Assembly (NCBI RefSeq): GCF_002077135.1
Contig: NZ_LDOS01000002.1
Coordinates: 1,347,865 to 1,411,864 of the forward strand
Source: Metallibacterium scheffleri
Lineage (GTDB): Bacteria > Pseudomonadota > Gammaproteobacteria > Xanthomonadales > Rhodanobacteraceae
Length of the DNA: 64,000 nt
Direction of reading: 5' to 3'
The notes beneath the pieces are model-generated. The model did not search any database. It saw nothing but the letters and a program-made list of their open reading frames with translations, and had not been told where the DNA came from. A program made the position numbers and the translations under genes. Of this stretch, positions 29,323-37,671 are shown piece by piece (the first letter of the stretch is position 1; each line of letters opens with the position of its first letter).

Positions 29323-30330
29323 TCAGTGCTGCGCGACCAACGTCGCCATCACCGCTTTCTGTACGTGCAGGCGGTTCTCGGCTTCGTCGATGGCCATGCA
29401 ATACGGCGCGTCCATGACCGCGTCGGTGGCCTTGACGTTGCGCCGCAGCGGCAGGCAGTGGCTGAACAGGCCGTGGTCGGTGAGCGCCATCTTGGCCTCA
29501 TCGACGATGAAGTGCTTGCTGGCTTCGCGGATCGGCTTTTCCTGCTCCCAGCGGCCGAAATACGGCAGCGCGCCCCAGCTCTTGGCATACACCACCTGCG
29601 CGCCGCGGTAGGCGGATTCGATGTCGTGCGACACCTGCAGCGCACCGCCGTTCGCGGCGGCATTCTGGCGCGCGGCCTCCATGTAACGTTCATCCAGCAC
29701 GTACTCGGGCGTGGGGCACAGCAGGGTCACGTCCATGCCCATGCGCGTGGCGATCAACAGCGCCGAGTTGGCCACGGCGGTGTTCAGCGCCCTGGGGTGA
29801 TAAGTCCAGGTGAGCACGTACTTGCGCCCGCGCAGTTCGCCCAGGCGCTCGCGCATGGCCATGGCATGCGCCAGTTCCTGGCAGGGATGCGTGATCGTCT
29901 CGAGGTTGATCACCGGCACCGTGGCGTACCTGGCGAAGCCCTGCAGCACGCGATCCTGACGATCCAGGTTCCAATCCTGAAACTTCGGGAACGCGCGCAC
30001 GCCGATCAGGTCCACGTAGCGGCTGAGCACGCGCGCGACCTCGGCGATGTGCTCCTCGGCCTCGCCGTCCATCACCGTGCCGACGTCGAACTCGATCGGC
30101 CAGGCGTCGCGCCCGGGACTGAGCACGATGGCGAGCCCGCCCAGTTGCTGCGCGCCCAGCTCGAAGCTGGTGCGGGTACGCATCGAGTTGTTGAAAAACA
30201 GCAGCGCGATCGACTTGCCGCGCAGCGCGTGGCCCAGGCGTTCGCGCTTGAAGGCCGCGGCCTGCACCAGCAGGTCATCGAGTTCCTCGCGGCTCCAGTC
30301 CTGGGTGCTCAGAAAATGGCGCAGGCTCAT
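29323..30330 (-). CDS. argF': N-acetylornithine carbamoyltransferase
   Basis: 335 residues. The carbamoyl phosphate motif is FFNNSMRTRTSFELG (where ordinary OTCases have STRTR), HPCQELAH is present, and HCLPLRRNVKATD is the substrate loop. Glu92 in MDGEAEEHI sits at the position known from Xanthomonas to favour acetylornithine. The enzyme makes N-acetylcitrulline, which explains the argE-type deacetylase downstream. It is the first gene of the arginine/proline operon, with GAGAG near the ATG. Confidence 0.95.
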   Translation of the reverse strand: MSLRHFLSTQDWSREELDDLLVQAAAFKRERLGHALRGKSIALLFFNNSMRTRTSFELGAQQLGGLAIVLSPGRDAWPIEFDVGTVMDGEAEEHIAEVARVLSRYVDLIGVRAFPKFQDWNLDRQDRVLQGFARYATVPVINLETITHPCQELAHAMAMRERLGELRGRKYVLTWTYHPRALNTAVANSALLIATRMGMDVTLLCPTPEYVLDERYMEAARQNAAANGGALQVSHDIESAYRGAQVVYAKSWGALPYFGRWEQEKPIREASKHFIVDEAKMALTDHGLFSHCLPLRRNVKATDAVMDAPYCMAIDEAENRLHVQKAVMATLVAQH

Positions 30331-30426
30331 GGTGATCTCTCATGGGTGCCGATGCGATCGGCAGGCAGTCGGGCGGTGTGGATTGCGGATGCGGCATCGT
30401 GCCGGATTCTGCAGACTGAAACGCAA

Positions 30427-30449
30427 AAGCCCGGCGCGGGGCCGGGCTT
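30427..30449 (-). terminator. Intrinsic terminator or attenuator before argF'
   Basis: On the minus strand, AAGCCCGGC and GCCGGGCTT form a 9-bp stem with a 5-nt loop, followed by TTTTGCGTTT. It lies 97 bp upstream of the argF' start and about 33 bp after the stop of a small Arg-containing frame. The upstream gene already has its own hairpin at 30644-30670, so an attenuator role is plausible. Confidence 0.6.
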
Positions 30450-30481
30450 GATGCTGCTTGCGTCGTGGGGCAACGCGGGCA

Positions 30482-30586
30482 CTAGCCGGCCGGAGGTGGG
30501 GATTCCGGTCGACGCGCACGCGAGGTCATGCCAGCCGCCATGCGGGCGCTGCTCAGGACATCGGCGGTACGTGCGTGCAGGGACAT
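30482..30586 (-). CDS. Possible arginine leader peptide
   Basis: 34 codons from ATG (30586) to TAG. Five are Arg, three of them clustered as SRARRP near the C-terminus, just ahead of the hairpin at 30427-30449. The arrangement resembles a leader peptide/attenuator, but Arg is common in random frames at this GC content and there is no clear ribosome-binding site. Confidence 0.3.
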   Translation of the reverse strand: MSLHARTADVLSSARMAAGMTSRARRPESPPPAG

Positions 30587-30643
30587 GGGATGCGGTTTGT
30601 GGTGGCGACCCGGCGGATCATGGCACGGCGCGATTGTGCCCCG

Positions 30644-30670
30644 CAACACGCGCGTGCGGCGCGCGTGTTG
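30644..30670 (-). terminator. Hairpin after the glycine-zipper gene
   Basis: CAACACGCGCG and CGCGCGTGTTG pair perfectly over 11 bp around TGCGG, 7 bp beyond the stop at 30678. No T tract follows on the minus strand. Confidence 0.55.
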
Positions 30671-30677
30671 CCCGCAC

Positions 30678-31214
30678 TCACTCGGCAGGATTGATGCTGA
30701 CGCGGATACGCAGGCGATCGCCCGGATCGTAGTTCAGACGCGAGACGTACACATCGCCGTGGTAGCGGTACTCGACGTTGTAGCCGGCGATGCGGCGCTG
30801 CTCGGACACGCGCTCGCCGACCTGCTCGCACTGGGTCTGATCGACCACACGGTTGCCCGAACTGGCGTTGTTGCCGACCAGACCGCCGACCACCGCGCCA
30901 CCGATGGTGGCCGCGGTATTGCCGCGTCCCTGCCCGACCTGATGGCCCAGCGCGCCGCCGATGACGGCACCCAGCAAGGTGCCGGCCGTGCTGCCGCCGC
31001 CCCGCTCCACCACTTGCTGCTGGTAGCAGCGCTGTTGCGGGTAGCTGCTTTGCACCACGTCGTAAACCGGATCGACGCGCAACACGTCGGCCCAGGCGTA
31101 GTGCACATTGCCACGCTCGGGCGGCGGTGTGTCGCGGTAATAGCCACCATCCTGGGCGAAAGCCGTGGTCGCCAACAGACTGACCAGAAGAACCGGAAGC
31201 ATTGATTTGCGCAT
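30678..31214 (-). CDS. Glycine-zipper 2TM envelope protein
   Basis: 178 residues. A signal peptide (MLPVLLVSLLATTAFA) is followed by a basic/aromatic region. Residues 75-120 are a glycine zipper: GTLLGAVIGGALGHQVGQ and ATIGGAVVGGLVGNN. The C-terminal domain is rich in charged beta-strand residues (YNVEYRYHGDVYVSRL). This is the layout of 17-kDa-antigen-like (Rickettsia) outer-membrane or periplasmic proteins. No lipobox Cys follows the signal. The function is unknown. It is divergent from cysS. Confidence 0.85.
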   Translation of the reverse strand: MRKSMLPVLLVSLLATTAFAQDGGYYRDTPPPERGNVHYAWADVLRVDPVYDVVQSSYPQQRCYQQQVVERGGGSTAGTLLGAVIGGALGHQVGQGRGNTAATIGGAVVGGLVGNNASSGNRVVDQTQCEQVGERVSEQRRIAGYNVEYRYHGDVYVSRLNYDPGDRLRIRVSINPAE

Positions 31215-31343
31215 GACAACCTCGCTCGGGGCATCGGGCCACTGCTGCGGCCTCTATACGCGGATTTAAGCAAAACGCGGCTGAATCGCAGCCTAAAGGA
31301 ATGCGGCTGATAGACTCGAAGACCCCGGACTTTTACCTGTTCC

Positions 31344-32789
31344 ATGGCCTTGCATCTGCACAACAGCCTCACCCGGCGCAGCGAACCGTTCACTCCGCTC
31401 GATCCGGGCCGGGTGACGATGTACCTGTGCGGGCCCACCGTTTACAGCTACGTGCACATCGGCAATGCGCGCCCGGCGGTGGTGTTCGACCTGCTGGCGC
31501 GACTGCTGCGCCGCGAGTACGGGCGCGGACACGTGATCTACGCGCGCAACATCACCGATGTCGACGACAAGATCAACGCCGCCGCGCAGGCCGCCGGCGT
31601 GCCCATCGCCACCATCAGCGCGCGCTACGCCGATGCCTGGCGCGAGGACATCGCGCGCCTCGGCGTGGCGGCGCCGGATGTGGAGCCCTGTGCCACGGCG
31701 CATATCGCACCGATCCTCGCCATGTGCCAGCGCCTGATCGACAGCGGCCACGCCTACGCCGCCGCGGGCCATGTATTGTTCAACGTGGACAGCTTCGCCG
31801 ACTACGGCAAGCTGTCCGGCCGCAGCATCGACGAGATGATCGCCGGCGCGCGCGTCGAGGTGGCGCCGTACAAGCGCAACCCCGCCGATTTCGTGCTGTG
31901 GAAGCCGTCCACGCCCGAACTGCCGGGCTGGGAAAGCCCCTGGGGCCGTGGCCGTCCGGGCTGGCACATCGAATGCTCGGCGATGGCCGAGGCGCACCTG
32001 GGCGAGACCATCGACATCCATGCCGGCGGCATCGACCTGCAGTTTCCGCACCACGAGAACGAGATCGCGCAAAGCACCTGCGCGCATCCCGACCCGGAGC
32101 ATCCCGGCAAAGGCAAGCCCTTGGCGCGCTACTGGCTGCACAACGGCATGCTCACCCTCGACGGGCGCAAGATGTCCAAGTCCCTGGGCAACGTGCTGGT
32201 GCTGCACGAACTGCTGGAAAAGCATCCACCCGAGGTCCTGCGCTTCGTGCTGCTCAAGGCGCATTACCGGCAGCCGCTGGACTGGTCCGACGCCGCCGTG
32301 CAGCAGGCGCGCGCCACGCTGGATGGCTGGTATGGCGTGCTGCGCGATCTTGGAGATGTGGACGCAGCCGAGATCGGCGATGCCGACGCGCTGTGGACGG
32401 ATCACGACGGGCTTGCCCGCCTCTACGCCGCGCTGTGCGACGACCTCAACACGCCCGAGGCATTCGTCGCCATGGCGAACCTCGTCAGCAACGCACGTTG
32501 GGCCGTCTCCGCCACGACCGAACACCGACGCGCGGCGAAAGCTCCGCTGCTCGCTGCCGGCCGTCTGCTGGGCTTCCTGCAGCAGGATCCGGAAGCCTGG
32601 TTCAAGCAATCCGCGCCGGGCAACGCGCTGGATACGACGCGCATCGAGGCGCTGATCGCGCAACGCGACGCCGCGCGCGCCACGCGCGACTTCGCCCGTG
32701 CCGACGCCGTGCGCGGCGAGCTGGCCGCGCTCGGCATCGCCATCGAGGATGGCCCGCACGGCACGCGCTGGAAGGTCGCCACACCATGA
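31344..32789 (+). CDS. cysS: Cysteinyl-tRNA synthetase
   Basis: 481 residues, class [21 protein letters not shown] holds the HIGH-type motif and the zinc Cys, [11 protein letters not shown] and [10 protein letters not shown] carry the other zinc ligands, and KMSKSLGN is the KMSKS loop. It charges tRNA-Cys in the cytoplasm. The start is the ATG at the family N-terminus. It overlaps sufE within ATGA, linking cysteine use with Fe-S assembly. Confidence 0.97.
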   Translation: MALHLHNSLTRRSEPFTPLDPGRVTMYLCGPTVYSYVHIGNARPAVVFDLLARLLRREYGRGHVIYARNITDVDDKINAAAQAAGVPIATISARYADAWREDIARLGVAAPDVEPCATAHIAPILAMCQRLIDSGHAYAAAGHVLFNVDSFADYGKLSGRSIDEMIAGARVEVAPYKRNPADFVLWKPSTPELPGWESPWGRGRPGWHIECSAMAEAHLGETIDIHAGGIDLQFPHHENEIAQSTCAHPDPEHPGKGKPLARYWLHNGMLTLDGRKMSKSLGNVLVLHELLEKHPPEVLRFVLLKAHYRQPLDWSDAAVQQARATLDGWYGVLRDLGDVDAAEIGDADALWTDHDGLARLYAALCDDLNTPEAFVAMANLVSNARWAVSATTEHRRAAKAPLLAAGRLLGFLQQDPEAWFKQSAPGNALDTTRIEALIAQRDAARATRDFARADAVRGELAALGIAIEDGPHGTRWKVATP

Positions 32790-33238
32790 ACGCATGGCCA
32801 CAAGCCACCCCGCAAGAACCCAGCGCCGCTGCCGCCGCGCAGGCCATCGTCGAGGAGTTCGCCCTGTTCAGCGACTGGTCCGAGCGTTACCAGTATCTGA
32901 TCGACCTGGGCAAGAAACTGCCGGATCTGCCAAACGCGCTGAAGACCGAGGAACACCGCGTGCACGGCTGCCAGTCGCTGGTCTGGATGCTGAGCGAAGG
33001 CGACGCGGCGCAGCTGGACATTCGCGCGATCAGCGATTCGGCCATCGTCTCCGGCCTGATCGCACTGCTGCTGCGCGTGTATTCCGGGCGCAGCGCACGC
33101 GAGATCATCGACACCGAGCCCAGCTTCATCCGCGACATCGGCCTGGCCAAGGCGCTGTCGCCGACCCGCGCCAACGGTCTGGCGGCGATGCTCGCGCGCA
33201 TCCGCGAAAACGCCGCCGCGCAATTGCAGACGCACTGA
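32786..33238 (+). CDS. sufE: SufE-family cysteine desulfuration protein
   Basis: 150 residues. The persulfide-accepting Cys lies in [13 protein letters not shown], and [15 protein letters not shown] and [18 protein letters not shown] are conserved. SufE carries sulfur from the SufS desulfurase to the Fe-S scaffold; CsdE is the close alternative. It is coupled to cysS. Its stop TGA (33236-33238) is part of the CTGAG end of the following repeat. Confidence 0.93.
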   Translation: MNAWPQATPQEPSAAAAAQAIVEEFALFSDWSERYQYLIDLGKKLPDLPNALKTEEHRVHGCQSLVWMLSEGDAAQLDIRAISDSAIVSGLIALLLRVYSGRSAREIIDTEPSFIRDIGLAKALSPTRANGLAAMLARIRENAAAQLQTH

Positions 33239-33388
33239 GAGGCTGTGAATTTTTCAGCCTCTCAGCCCGGCCATGGATGGCCGGACGCGAAGCGGTCACG
33301 CACGTGGCTGATTCGCGCAGGCGCGTACGGACCTGTGCCGGACGCGCCGATGAAAAATTCCGCGTCGTGCGGAATTTTTCATCGGCTC
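33235..33388 (+). repeat. Intergenic hairpin repeat, copy B (CTGAG-ended family)
   Basis: It begins with an 11-bp perfect hairpin (CTGAGAGGCTG at 33235-33245, CAGCCTCTCAG at 33255-33265) that contains the sufE stop codon. A CCGGCC...GGCCGG hairpin follows at 33267-33284. Near the end is a perfect 15-bp stem, GATGAAAAATTCCGC with GCGGAATTTTTCATC (33349-33383). The whole element matches the inverse of 188-343. Confidence 0.8.
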
Positions 33389-33451
33389 TGAGCGCAACTC
33401 ACGCCGGTCCCGTGCCCCGGGCGGCCCGTCATCCCCGCGCGAGTTGGCCCG

Positions 33452-35297
33452 ATAGGGGTCGGGAAGGCTCATCACCTCCCCGCCCTCCGAACCGTGCGTG
33501 CGGTTCTCCCGCACACGGCTCTCCAGTGGGTGGTTGCTTCATCGAGATCGGCACGCCAAGGCATGGGCTTGGGTTAACGTGAAAAGCCCCTGCTGAGCGA
33601 AGTAGCTATTGGGCCAGCGCTGATGGTCCTCGCGGGTGTGACCGTGCCCACGCCGACCCTCGTATGCACGAAGGATAGAGCGCAGACGCCGGCGGATAAA
33701 CCCGTCGAGCTTGCTGAAAGTGATCCGGTGGGCATGCCTGAAGTACTGGTACCAGCCCCGCAGCATCGGGTTGATCTGGCTGATGATGCTCGCCAGCGAA
33801 CGCCCCTTGGTACGCGGCGTGTGCTGTCGAATTTTGTCCAGCATCGCGTTCCAGCTCTTCGTGCGTACCCGGCGTTGACCGGCCTCGAACCGATAGCCCA
33901 GAAACTCGAACCCGCGGCCTACCTGTCGGCAGTCGCCGACGTGGGTCTTGTCCGGGTGCAAGGTCAGCTCGTGGGCGTCCACCCACGTGCCAATCTCGGC
34001 CAGCGCACGTTGCGCCTCATCCGCGGTCTGACACAGCACCACGAAGTCATCGGCATAACGCACCATCCGATAGCCGCCTGCGGCCATCGTCTCGTCGAGC
34101 CCATGCAGGTAGATATTGGACAACAGCGGACTGATCACCGCACCCTGCGGCGTACCGCCCGTGGGGATCCAGCGTTCCAGTCCCGCCATCACTTCCTGCT
34201 TGAGCCACGATTCCAGCAAGCGCAGTACGCGGCCATCCGCGATCTGCTCGCGCACCCGCGCCATCAGACCGGCGTGCGGAATGCTGTCAAAGTAGCCGGC
34301 AAGGTCGGCATCCACCACATGGCAATACCCCGCCCGCAGCAGTGCATCCACCTCCCGCAGCGCACGCTTGGCACCGCGGCCGGGCCGAAACCCGTAGCTG
34401 TGTGCGCAAAAGAGCGACTCGAAGATCGGCTCAATCACCAGCCGTACCGCCGTTTGCACCACGCGATCCTTCACCGTCGGTATCCCCAGTGGACGGGTTT
34501 GGCCCCGCCCTTTGGGAATCTCGACCCGCCTGATCGCTTGGGGCCGGTACGTGTCACTGCGCAGCGCCCTCGCCAGCTCGTCGAGGTAGCGCTCGGCATG
34601 GGCCGCGAACGCGTCCACACTTTGACGATCCACCCCGGCCGCTCCGCAATTGCGCACCACCCGTCCCCACGCCGCTTGCAGCGTCGCCGGACGCATCACC
34701 TTGTCCATCAGGCTGAACCATTTTCCTCCCTTCACGCCGTTGTCCAGCGCTGCCAACATTCGGTCCGTCCATACCGAGGCTTCCACCCAACTCCAATCGC
34801 GAGTCTGGGTATCTTCATCGTGCTTAGCCGTTACCGGCACTTGCGATGAGTTTGCGTGCATCGTTCTCAACCTCCCGAATCCACCTTCCTGCCTCCCTTC
34901 CCTCCACGCGGTTTTGCTAGCCGCGCTTCGCGGACCTCAACTCAAGATCCTGCGGTACTACGAAGGCTCTGACTCCCGCACCCGTTCACATCGGGCGCGG
35001 GTCTCCCCGCTTACTGCATCGCACCTTCCCAATGTTCCGTCCCCAACCACACGGTGTGCCCGATCATCGCTTTGACAGCCACCTCAGCGTGATCGGTGAG
35101 TTCCAGGCTTCGCCATGAATGAGCAGGCTCGCCGCAACACCCCGCCGAAACGGGTTCGCTTTACTACGGACCATCAGTTCGCTTCCGGTTGCTCTCCACC
35201 CCGCCTCTCAGCGACGCAGTTACCTTCAACTACAGGGCCTGTGGCTTGCCCCGACGCGGATTTGCACCGCGCTGATACGATGCCCTCACGGGCGCAC
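33452..35297 (-). mobile_element. Complete group II intron, copy 1
   Basis: On the minus strand the intron starts GTGCGCCCGTGAGGG at 35297 and ends at about 33452 (..CCCCTAT), 1846 bp. A domain V-like hairpin (GAGCCGTGTGCGGG...CGCACGGTTC) is at 33489-33521. It encodes a maturase. If it is removed, the flanks join as GGCCCG|TCATCCCCGCGC, repeating the motif already present at 33424-33440, which supports both borders. It is inserted directly after a hairpin ending GGGGATGA. Its first 695 bases match the copy at 62066 with no difference I could see. Confidence 0.9.
33539..34870 (-). CDS. ltrA: Group II intron reverse transcriptase/maturase
   Basis: 443 residues. The reverse transcriptase blocks are complete: GVDRQSVDAF, IPKGRGQTRPLGIPTVKDRVVQTA, FCAHSYGFRPGRGAKRAL, GGTPQGAVISPLLSNIYLH and the catalytic RYADDFVVL near residue 271. 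The maturase domain X follows (SLASIISQINPMLRGWYQYFRHAH). No HNH endonuclease domain is seen after it, so it belongs to the endonuclease-less lineages. It is the splicing and mobility factor for the surrounding intron and looks intact. Confidence 0.95.
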   Translation of the reverse strand: MRTMHANSSQVPVTAKHDEDTQTRDWSWVEASVWTDRMLAALDNGVKGGKWFSLMDKVMRPATLQAAWGRVVRNCGAAGVDRQSVDAFAAHAERYLDELARALRSDTYRPQAIRRVEIPKGRGQTRPLGIPTVKDRVVQTAVRLVIEPIFESLFCAHSYGFRPGRGAKRALREVDALLRAGYCHVVDADLAGYFDSIPHAGLMARVREQIADGRVLRLLESWLKQEVMAGLERWIPTGGTPQGAVISPLLSNIYLHGLDETMAAGGYRMVRYADDFVVLCQTADEAQRALAEIGTWVDAHELTLHPDKTHVGDCRQVGRGFEFLGYRFEAGQRRVRTKSWNAMLDKIRQHTPRTKGRSLASIISQINPMLRGWYQYFRHAHRITFSKLDGFIRRRLRSILRAYEGRRGHGHTREDHQRWPNSYFAQQGLFTLTQAHALACRSR

Positions 35298-35320
35298 TCA
35301 TCCCCGCGCAGGCGGGGAAC
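35298..35320 (-). repeat. GGGGATGA hairpin, target of intron copy 1
   Basis: On the minus strand, CCCCGC and GCGGGG pair around CTGC, followed by ATGA and then the intron. An equivalent hairpin precedes the second intron copy at 62045-62065. Related TCATCCCCGCG sequence also lies on the far side of the intron (33429-33440), and a degenerate version at about 37449-37475. Confidence 0.7.
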
Positions 35321-35401
35321 GCTCACGGCGTGCTGACGGAATCGCAAAGCAGCAACCTGCGCACGCATGCCATCATGCACCGCCTGCATCGAGGAGCGCC
35401 C

Positions 35402-37414
35402 ATGTCCAGCCCGCCGCCAGAAAAGCCGCTGCTGCCCGAACGCTGGTGGGCGCCGCTGGGCCTGCTCGCGGTATTGCTGGTCACGCTGTGGGCCTACTGG
35501 CCTGGCCTCAAGGGGCCGTTCCTGTTCGATGATTTCGGCACCCTGCCCGCGCTCGGCGAATTCGGCCCGGTGCATACCTGGCCGATCTTCTGGCGCTACC
35601 TCACCTCCGGTGGCGGCGATCCCACCGGACGGCCGCTCGCCCTGCTGAGTTTCCTGATCGACGCGCGCAACTGGCCGGCCGCGCCGTGGCCATTCAAGTT
35701 CACCAACCTGCTGCTGCAACTGATCAACGGCACGCTGCTGGCGGCGCTGCTGTGGCGTCTCGGCCGCGTGCTCGAGCCGCAGGGCACGCGCGCGGCACGC
35801 GCCGCGGTGCTGGGCGCGGCGCTATGGCTGCTGTCGCCGCTGTTCGTATCGGCGACGCTGTACGTGGTGCAGCGCGAAGCCATGCTGGCGGCGTTTTTCG
35901 TGCTGCTGGGCCTGCTCGCCTACACGCGCGGGCGGCGCCTGATGCTGGCCGGGCACAGCAGGCGCGGCATCGCCTGGGCGCTGCTCGGGCTGGTCGGCTG
36001 CACGTTCCTGGCGACGTTCTCCAAGGCCAACGGCGCATTGCTGCCGGCACTGGCGCTGGTGCTGGAAGCCACGATCTACACGCGCGCGCCGCTGGCCACC
36101 GCGCAGCGGCGCAACTGGCGCGTGATGCTGTGGATTTTCGCCGCGCTGCCGGCACTGCTGCTGCTGGCATATTTTCTGTGGACCGGCGTGCAGGGCACGC
36201 TCCACCACCCCGAGGTGCGCCGCTGGACCGAGCCGCAGCGCCTGCTCACCGAGCCGCGCGTGCTGTGGGATTACCTCAAGCTGCTGTGGCTGCCGCGGCC
36301 GTTCACCAGCGGGCTGTTCAACGACGCGTTCGTGGTCTCGCGCAGCCTGTGGCATCCGGCCGACACGCTGCCGGCGCTGCTCGGCATCATCGCGCTGATC
36401 GTGCTCGGCTGGCGCTGGCGCATCGCGCATCCGTTGCTGGCGCTGGCGATCCTGTTCTACTTCACCGGCATGGCCATGGAATCGACCACGATTCCGCTGG
36501 AGCTGTACTTCGAGCACCGCAATTACCTGCCGGCACTGCCGATGTTCTGGCCGCTGGCGTGGTGGCTCAGCGATCTGCGCCGCCTGCGCGGCTTCAAGGC
36601 CACGCTCAGCCTGGCGCTGCCGATACTGCTGGCGTTGATGACCCTGCAGCGCGCCACGCTGTGGGGCCACGCCGACCAGCAGGCCATGCTGTGGGCGCAG
36701 ATCAACCCGCACTCGGCGCGCGCGCAGGCCTACGCCGCGCAGTTCGAGGCCGGCAATGGCCAGCCGCTGGATGCCGAGCGCCGCCTGCAGCCGCTGCTGG
36801 CGGCGCATCCCGACCAGGTGCAACTCGCCTTCAACCTGCTCAACGTGCAGTGTCAACTGGGCGGCGTGACGCCGGCCGCCGCCGCCAGCGCGCGCACCGC
36901 GATGGCCACCATGCGCAACCCCGGCACGCTGCTGACCAGCTGGTTCGGTCGCGCGCTGGGCGTGGCGCGAGCCGGGCACTGCCCGGGATTCGATCTGCCC
37001 TTGCTGCAAAGCCTGGTCGATGCGGGCCTGGGCAATGCGCGGCTGCGCAGCAACGCGGGGCGCCAGCAGGACCTTTATTACGTGGACGGGCAGATCGCGC
37101 TGGCACGCGCTGACGTCGCCACGGCGCAAGCCGATTTCGAGCACGCGCTGAGCCTCGATGTGCGTCCCGGCTTCGCCGCCGAAGTCGCCGCGCAACTGGG
37201 CTCGGCGGGCCATCCACGCCACGCGCTGGCGCTGCTCGATCGCTACCAGCGGATCGCCGCGCAGCAGCCGGCGCCAGGCCTCGGCATGGGCATGATCCAC
37301 GCCTGGGTGCTGCGCGAGCAGGACTACTGGCCACGCGAACTCGGGCATCTGCGTGCGACGCTTGCAGCCGCTGCCGCCGCGAGGCCCGCTGTCCCTGCGC
37401 ATGCAACGCAATGA
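35402..37414 (+). CDS. Polytopic membrane glycosyltransferase with C-terminal TPR-like domain
   Basis: 670 residues. Residues 1-410 contain about ten membrane helices. The first periplasmic loop has the acidic motif PFLFDDFGTLPAL, and EHRNYLPALPMFW occurs near residue 380; both are typical of TMTC/oligosaccharyltransferase-like GT-C proteins. The C-terminal 250 residues are Ala-rich helices with TPR-like periodicity. It may glycosylate pilin or other exported proteins; the substrate is unknown. GAGGAG precedes the ATG at 35402. The group II intron lies 105 bp upstream and may affect its promoter. Confidence 0.75.
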   Translation: MSSPPPEKPLLPERWWAPLGLLAVLLVTLWAYWPGLKGPFLFDDFGTLPALGEFGPVHTWPIFWRYLTSGGGDPTGRPLALLSFLIDARNWPAAPWPFKFTNLLLQLINGTLLAALLWRLGRVLEPQGTRAARAAVLGAALWLLSPLFVSATLYVVQREAMLAAFFVLLGLLAYTRGRRLMLAGHSRRGIAWALLGLVGCTFLATFSKANGALLPALALVLEATIYTRAPLATAQRRNWRVMLWIFAALPALLLLAYFLWTGVQGTLHHPEVRRWTEPQRLLTEPRVLWDYLKLLWLPRPFTSGLFNDAFVVSRSLWHPADTLPALLGIIALIVLGWRWRIAHPLLALAILFYFTGMAMESTTIPLELYFEHRNYLPALPMFWPLAWWLSDLRRLRGFKATLSLALPILLALMTLQRATLWGHADQQAMLWAQINPHSARAQAYAAQFEAGNGQPLDAERRLQPLLAAHPDQVQLAFNLLNVQCQLGGVTPAAAASARTAMATMRNPGTLLTSWFGRALGVARAGHCPGFDLPLLQSLVDAGLGNARLRSNAGRQQDLYYVDGQIALARADVATAQADFEHALSLDVRPGFAAEVAAQLGSAGHPRHALALLDRYQRIAAQQPAPGLGMGMIHAWVLREQDYWPRELGHLRATLAAAAAARPAVPAHATQ

Positions 37415-37671
37415 GATTCATCGATCGAGCCGTCGGGACGTTCCGGCGCATCCTCACCGCGCGAGTCGGCCCGTCATCTGCGCGCTCCCACGGCTCGGCA
37501 TCCCCGGTACTTCCAATAGTCGTTTGATGCGGGGGCTGCCCTCCACCCAAAGCGACGCCATGGGTGTTGGCTGGTTGAGTGCGCAGCTACGCGGCAGGTG
37601 GCGACCACGTCTTGGGTGTGCGCCGCGAAGCGCGCCTGGCGGCGATACCAGCCAGCGCGCGCCCGGCGCGA

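Noticed and set aside
34650..35075. 141-codon frame in the 5' part of the group II intron, repeated at 62288-62713
   Set aside because: It occurs twice only because the intron is duplicated. It lies antisense to the structured intron RNA and the maturase start and has no protein-like features.
35298..35401. Origin of replication or att site next to the intron
   Set aside because: No DnaA-box cluster or integrase is present; the hairpin is adequately explained as the intron's target.
37415..37671. Gene in the gap between the TPR glycosyltransferase and the S9 peptidase
   Set aside because: Frames here are short, lack ribosome-binding sites and have no motif. Only a degenerate copy of the TCATCCCCGCGCGAG motif near 37450 is seen.
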